In this document: positions 60,193 to 64,000 of the stretch, piece by piece
Numbering within the stretch: the first letter of the stretch is position 1
Layout of the letters: the number at the start of each line of letters is the position of its first letter
NCBI GenBank assembly: GCA_022616415.1
Contig: JAKEEU010000011.1
Location: 1 to 64,000, forward strand
From: Candidatus Zhuqueibacterota bacterium
GTDB lineage: Bacteria; Zhuqueibacterota; Zhuqueibacteria; Zhuqueibacterales; Zhuqueibacteraceae
Reading direction: 5' to 3'
Length of the DNA stretch: 64,000 bases
The notes under the pieces: model-generated
Told to the model about the DNA's origin: nothing
Databases searched by the model: none
Seen by the model: the letters and a program-made list of their open reading frames with translations, nothing else
Program-made: the position numbers and the translations under genes

Positions 60193-62748
60193 TTACGGCC
60201 ACCACTTGGCGGTATCGACAATAGCGCGGGCGGTTTCGCGTAGGACTCGCCCATGCGGGTCTTGCTCGGCAATGACGGGGAGCAGCGCTTGTATGGCGTG
60301 GAGAAGTTGTGGCCGCTTGGTGCGTGCAAAGGCCCGCAACGTTGCCGACAGTTCTTCAAACTCAGATCTTTGGGTTGAACGGCACACGGCTGACCAGCGC
60401 GCGGCAAGGTTGGACAACGCGGCAATGCTCTTATCACGATGACATAATGTTCTCGCCATTTGGAGCACTTCACCCAACAAGTTCTCCGGCAACCGTGGCG
60501 CAATTTCCACCAAAACTTCAACGCGAGACCCTTCATCAGAAATGGCGCGGGCTGCCGACAACGCTTCCTCTAACACCTCCGCCTGCTCACGCTCCGGCAA
60601 GAGCGGTGCTAATTCCCCTAAAGCATTGACGCGAGACTTTTTATCAGAAATCGCGCGGGCTACCGACAACGTTTCCTCTAACACCTCCGCCTGCTCACGC
60701 TTGGGCAAGTGCGGCACTAATGCCGTCAAAGCTTCTGTGCGATACTTTTCATCAGGAATTTCACGGACCGCAGACAAAACTTCCCCGAACACCTCCACCC
60801 GCTCACGCTCTGACAAGCGCGGCGCTATTTTCATCAAAACTACGGCGCGAAAACATTTATCACTAATCGTATTATCACTAATCGTGCGAGCGGCCAACAA
60901 CGCTTCCCTTAATATCTCCACCTGCACACGCTCCGGAAAGCGCGCCGCTAATTCACTCAAAACTTGGGCGCGATACCCTTCATCAGAAATCGCGCGGGCT
61001 GTCGACAACGCTTCTCCTAATAGGCTCTCCGGCAAGAGCGTCGCTAATTCATCTAAAACAACAGCACGATGCCCCTCATCAGAAATCGCGCGGACCTCCG
61101 ACAGTACTTCCCATAGCACCTCCTCCTGCTCACGTTCCGGCAACTGCGGCGCTATTTCCATTAAAATGCGCTCGCGATCGCCTACATAATAAGAATCCAT
61201 CGCGCGGGCCGCCGACAATGCTTCTTGTAACACTTCTGCCTGCTCACGCTCCGGCAACCGCGGCGCTAATTTCCCCAAAACTTCGGCGCGATACCCTTCA
61301 GTAGAAATAGTGCGGGCTAGCGCCAACGCTTCCCCTAACAGGCTTTCCGGCAGCCGCGGCGCTAACTCTCCCAAAACGTCGGTGCCATCCTCCTCATAAG
61401 AAATCGCGCGGACTGCCGACAGCGCTTCTACTAACACGTCTGTCTGTTCATGCTCCTCCAAGCGCGGCGCTAATTCTCCCAAAACTTTGGCGCGATCTCC
61501 TTCATCAGAAATCGCGCGGGCCGCCGACAACGCCTCCACTAACACCTTCACCTGTTCATGCTCCGACAACTGCGGCGCTAATTCTCTTAAAGCTTCGGCG
61601 CGAAACCTTTTATTAAAAATTGCGCGGGCCGCCGACAATGCTTCTTGTAACACTTCTGCCTGCTCACGCTCCGGCAACCGCGGCGCTAATTTCCCCAACA
61701 CTTCGGCGCGATACCCTTCATCAGAAATCGCGCGAGCTGCCGACAACGCTTCCCCGAACAGGCTCTCCGGCAAGCGTGATGCTAATGCTACCAAAACTTT
61801 TGTGCGAGCATCTTCAAAAAAAAACGTGTGGGATGCTGACAACGCTTCTTTTAATAGGCTCTCAGGCAGCCACGGCGCTAATGCCTCCAAAGCATTGGCG
61901 CGAGACACTTCATCAGAAATCGCACGGGCTGCTAATAACGCATCCTCTATCAGATGCTCCGGCAACTGCGGCGCTAATTTCTCCAAAATGTTGGCGCGAG
62001 AATTTTCATCAGAAATCGCAAGGGTCGCCGACAACGCTTCTTTTAGCACGTCTGCATGCTCATGCTCCGACAACCGTGGCGCTAATTTCCCCAAAACGAT
62101 GGCGCGAGATCTTTTATCAACAATCGCACGGGCAACCGACAACGCTTCCCCTAACACCTCCACTTGCTCACATTCCGACAGCCACGGTGCTAATTCGCCC
62201 AAAACTTCAGCGCGTGATCTGTTATCAACAATCGCACGGGCTACCAATAACGCTTCCCCTAACACCCTTGCCTGCTCACGATCTGACAACCGCAACGCTA
62301 ACTTCCCCAAAACGTTTGCACGAGACCTTGGAGCAGAAATCGCGCGGGCTGCCGACAATGCTTCCCCTAACAGACTCTCCGGCAACCGCGGCGCTAATTC
62401 CCTCAAAACTCTGACGCGAGATTTTTCATCAGAAATCGCGCCGGACACCGACAACGCTTCTCCCAACAGACTCTCTGGCAACCGCGGCGCTAATTCCCTC
62501 AAAACTCTGGCGCGAGATTTTTCATCAGAAATCGCACGTGCCACCACCAGTGCTTCGCTCATAATGGCATGCGATTCTGAAGGATGAAATTCAGCGATTG
62601 CCGCGAGGCATTCTGCCCGATCATCTGAAACTGGTTTTTGTCGGGCCATGACCAATCCCAGCGCCGGGCTGATCACGCCTGCTTTCACACATGCAACCAG
62701 CAAGTCTTTTAAGATATTTGCGCTTAAAGAAGTAACACTGGCAAACAC
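60193..62748 (-). CDS. Repeat-bearing C-terminal part of NACHT/STAND NTPase (frameshifted)
   Basis: The frame codes for 851 residues. After a short hinge (LKDLLVACVKAGVISPALGL) come 20 repeats of two kinds. The 36-residue type is ARAISDEGYRAEVLGKLAPR then LPEREQAEVLQEALSA; the 32-residue type has LPESLLGEALS in place of the longer linker. They should form a helical superhelix as in TPR/HEAT sensors of STAND proteins. The end is a separate domain of about 60 residues (FEELSATLRAFARTKRPQLL to AIVDTAKWWP), which is duplicated downstream. The frame joins 62724-64000 by a one-base shift near 62745; GTG at 62748 could also be a true restart. Confidence 0.78.
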   Translation of the reverse strand: MFASVTSLSANILKDLLVACVKAGVISPALGLVMARQKPVSDDRAECLAAIAEFHPSESHAIMSEALVVARAISDEKSRARVLRELAPRLPESLLGEALSVSGAISDEKSRVRVLRELAPRLPESLLGEALSAARAISAPRSRANVLGKLALRLSDREQARVLGEALLVARAIVDNRSRAEVLGELAPWLSECEQVEVLGEALSVARAIVDKRSRAIVLGKLAPRLSEHEHADVLKEALSATLAISDENSRANILEKLAPQLPEHLIEDALLAARAISDEVSRANALEALAPWLPESLLKEALSASHTFFFEDARTKVLVALASRLPESLFGEALSAARAISDEGYRAEVLGKLAPRLPEREQAEVLQEALSAARAIFNKRFRAEALRELAPQLSEHEQVKVLVEALSAARAISDEGDRAKVLGELAPRLEEHEQTDVLVEALSAVRAISYEEDGTDVLGELAPRLPESLLGEALALARTISTEGYRAEVLGKLAPRLPEREQAEVLQEALSAARAMDSYYVGDRERILMEIAPQLPEREQEEVLWEVLSEVRAISDEGHRAVVLDELATLLPESLLGEALSTARAISDEGYRAQVLSELAARFPERVQVEILREALLAARTISDNTISDKCFRAVVLMKIAPRLSERERVEVFGEVLSAVREIPDEKYRTEALTALVPHLPKREQAEVLEETLSVARAISDKKSRVNALGELAPLLPEREQAEVLEEALSAARAISDEGSRVEVLVEIAPRLPENLLGEVLQMARTLCHRDKSIAALSNLAARWSAVCRSTQRSEFEELSATLRAFARTKRPQLLHAIQALLPVIAEQDPHGRVLRETARAIVDTAKWWP
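60600..62570. repeat. DNA array of 20 degenerate 96-108-base coding repeats
   Basis: The array encodes the helical repeats of the NTPase. Most units are diverged, but 61203-61300 and 61623-61720 match at all but a few of about 98 bases, as do 62350-62425 and 62465-62540. These points mark recent duplication or gene conversion inside the array. Confidence 0.85.
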
Positions 62749-64000
62749 AGCGCAACGCGAATTTGTTGGCCCAATGCGGCTGGGCCTTCGGCTTCAGCTT
62801 TTTGCCAGGCACGATCGGCATCATTGAGAAAGCCGGCCGGGGTGCCTTCCAGCCATTCCCACGCGCGCAGCCAGCCTTCGCAGATCAACGCATAAAAATC
62901 AGTTGTCAGCGCCTTGGTTTGCGCGAGATGGGCAGCATAATATTGCACCACATAGGCCGGAGCGTTCTTGGGAAGAAGAGTTTTATTTTCGAGGCCGGTG
63001 AGGGTGTCGCGTCCATATTGCAGGAACCGGGCTTGCCATGCTTCGCACTCGCGGTTGGTGAGCTTTCCCGCAAAATATTCAGCCAAACGCGGATGGCTGA
63101 AGACATAGCCGCTGGCGAGGCCGTCGCCGATGATAAAACGGTTCACCGCGGCCGCCGCTTCATCGAGCAGGCCGCTGTCTTCAAAAATGTCCGGCGCCAG
63201 CGCCAACACGTCATCCTTTTTGAGCGGGCCTAATGCGGCAGCGCACAGGTTCAGGAGGCCGCGCACGGTTTTGTCCTGCAGGGGTTTGGCCGCGCCCCAG
63301 AGTTTTTGCTGTTCTTCAAACCAGCGTTTGAAATAGGCCTCCAAGCCGGGTTGCAGTTTGGCCAAATCATCCGGCGTCAAGGTCGCGGCTTGAGCGCCTT
63401 GCGGGAGCAGGGCTTCAACATACAACCGCACCAGCAGCGGGTCGCCTTCGCTCAGCTCATACAGCCGGCTGATGAGGTCGATTTTCGTCGCCAGCACGTC
63501 CAACGGATTTCCCATCTGGCTGAGGACGTCACGCACACCATCGCGATCAAGCCCCGCCAAAGAAATGCGTTTGGCGCGGTTGGGCATTTCCCATCCCAAA
63601 CGATTGAGCCAGGCAGTTTCATCTTTGTCCAACGCCAGCGACCGGGCCGCGACGATCACGCGTAAATGGCCGGGTGCTACAGTTGGAAACAAATCCGCGC
63701 CCGCTTCCCAGCCGGCGGCTTCGTCGAGTCCATCCATCACCACCAGCACGCGGCCGCCATTGGGCGGGGTGCGCCGGAGATAATCGCTGAACACGCCGCG
63801 ATACTGCTGCGCATCCGCTACGCGGCCTGGGGTGACTTTTTCGCCATAGACATGCGCCATGCGTGCCGCGAGCGAGGCGAAGACCACGGTTTCGAGATTG
63901 GTATTGAACCGGATGCTGATGGGGAAATACACGACGTGTACGGCCTCGGCGCCGGTTACAGGCCGAGAAGCGAGGCATGTGACCCAATGCGCGAGCAAGG
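62724..64000 (-). CDS. NACHT/STAND NTPase, N-terminal part running out of the window
   Basis: The open frame enters from beyond the window edge with LLAHWVTCLASRP, the helix that normally follows a Walker A loop, so the GKT loop must lie just outside. Walker B is seen as VLVVMDGLDEAAGW (about residues 85-98 of the visible part). Next are the sensor-like VIVAARSLAL and a helical and winged-helix part (FSHPRLAEYFAGKL). This is the NACHT layout of STAND NTPases, many of which are anti-phage sensors. The effector domain is unseen. The frame ends at 62724 and overlaps the repeat-bearing frame by 25 bases. Confidence 0.82.
   Translation of the reverse strand, partial: LLAHWVTCLASRPVTGAEAVHVVYFPISIRFNTNLETVVFASLAARMAHVYGEKVTPGRVADAQQYRGVFSDYLRRTPPNGGRVLVVMDGLDEAAGWEAGADLFPTVAPGHLRVIVAARSLALDKDETAWLNRLGWEMPNRAKRISLAGLDRDGVRDVLSQMGNPLDVLATKIDLISRLYELSEGDPLLVRLYVEALLPQGAQAATLTPDDLAKLQPGLEAYFKRWFEEQQKLWGAAKPLQDKTVRGLLNLCAAALGPLKKDDVLALAPDIFEDSGLLDEAAAAVNRFIIGDGLASGYVFSHPRLAEYFAGKLTNRECEAWQARFLQYGRDTLTGLENKTLLPKNAPAYVVQYYAAHLAQTKALTTDFYALICEGWLRAWEWLEGTPAGFLNDADRAWQKAEAEGPAALGQQIRVALCLPVLLL

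Noticed and set aside
60600-62570. Possible CRISPR array
   Set aside because: Unit length is 96-108 bases, units are degenerate along their whole length and keep an open frame; there are no short exact repeats with unique spacers.
61487-62587. Plus-strand frame with repeated SSEIARAADNAS units
   Set aside because: The repeats are only the complement of the NTPase repeat array; the minus-strand frame has the conserved sensor motif.

Overview
The window looks like chromosomal DNA (moderately GC-rich) from an uncultured Gram-negative bacterium of the Fibrobacterota-Chlorobiota-Bacteroidota (FCB) superphylum, most like candidate division KSB1 or Calditrichota. The clues are a Por-type (type IX) C-terminal sorting domain on a secreted beta-propeller protein (3348-4730), a PorV/PorQ-family outer-membrane protein (8882-9793), a DUF4249 lipoprotein paired with a TonB-dependent receptor, heptose genes for lipopolysaccharide (rfaE1, rfaE2), and bshA for bacillithiol. 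The lineage is an inference from gene content; no rRNA gene is present.

Layout. 1-8.4 kb: a HEPN/DUF4145-like membrane protein, a DUF4258/YgiT toxin-antitoxin-like pair, a PaaK-like adenylating enzyme and an aldehyde dehydrogenase that together resemble the EhpF/EhpG carboxylate-reducing pair, a type IX cargo protein, an HD hydrolase and a pyrimidine-nucleoside phosphorylase. 8.4-13 kb: tRNA-Phe, tRNA-Thr, PorV/Q, rpmB, a COG2403 GTPase and carbamate kinase. 13-18.7 kb: small accessory genes, then sucC and sucD split by an unusual A-B-A' cassette, ndk and a SPOR protein. 18.8-28 kb: yceD-rpmF-plsX-fabH-fabD-fabG-acpP-fabF-rnc, interrupted after fabD by an AT-rich two-gene insert and after fabG by a HEPN-like gene. 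28-38.1 kb: a coiled-coil operon, the DUF4249/TonB receptor pair, an S9 peptidase, a UMF1 transporter, a LarA-like protein lacking key residues and an MmcQ/YjbR protein. 38.2-46.5 kb: an open reading frame that joins a MetH-activation-like domain to a phosphodiesterase through a dispersed repeat, BrnT/BrnA, HicB with a HicA remnant, a broken REP-associated transposase flanked by palindromes, heptose genes, DUF190 with a truncated CrcB, and PPi-type phosphofructokinase. 46.5-58.2 kb: a TatT-like lipoprotein, a frameshifted CPBP-RsbU protein, homocysteine methyltransferase/MTHFR, HEAT-repeat and DUF2207 membrane proteins, a DUF2283/nuclease-like pair, PhzF and BshA. 58.2-64 kb: a defence-like region on the minus strand. 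It holds a NACHT/STAND NTPase (N-terminus beyond the window) with 20 degenerate 32-36-residue repeats, a three-gene overlapping micro-operon, and two extra copies of the NTPase C-terminal tail.

Intergenic space is packed with several unrelated dispersed palindromic repeat families. One of them flanks the broken transposase as expected for REP/REPIN elements. The most promising candidates for something new are the NACHT gene with its duplicated tail and micro-operon (58.4-64 kb), the A-B-A' cassette inside the sucCD operon, and the AT-rich nuclease-plus-partner insert inside the fab operon.
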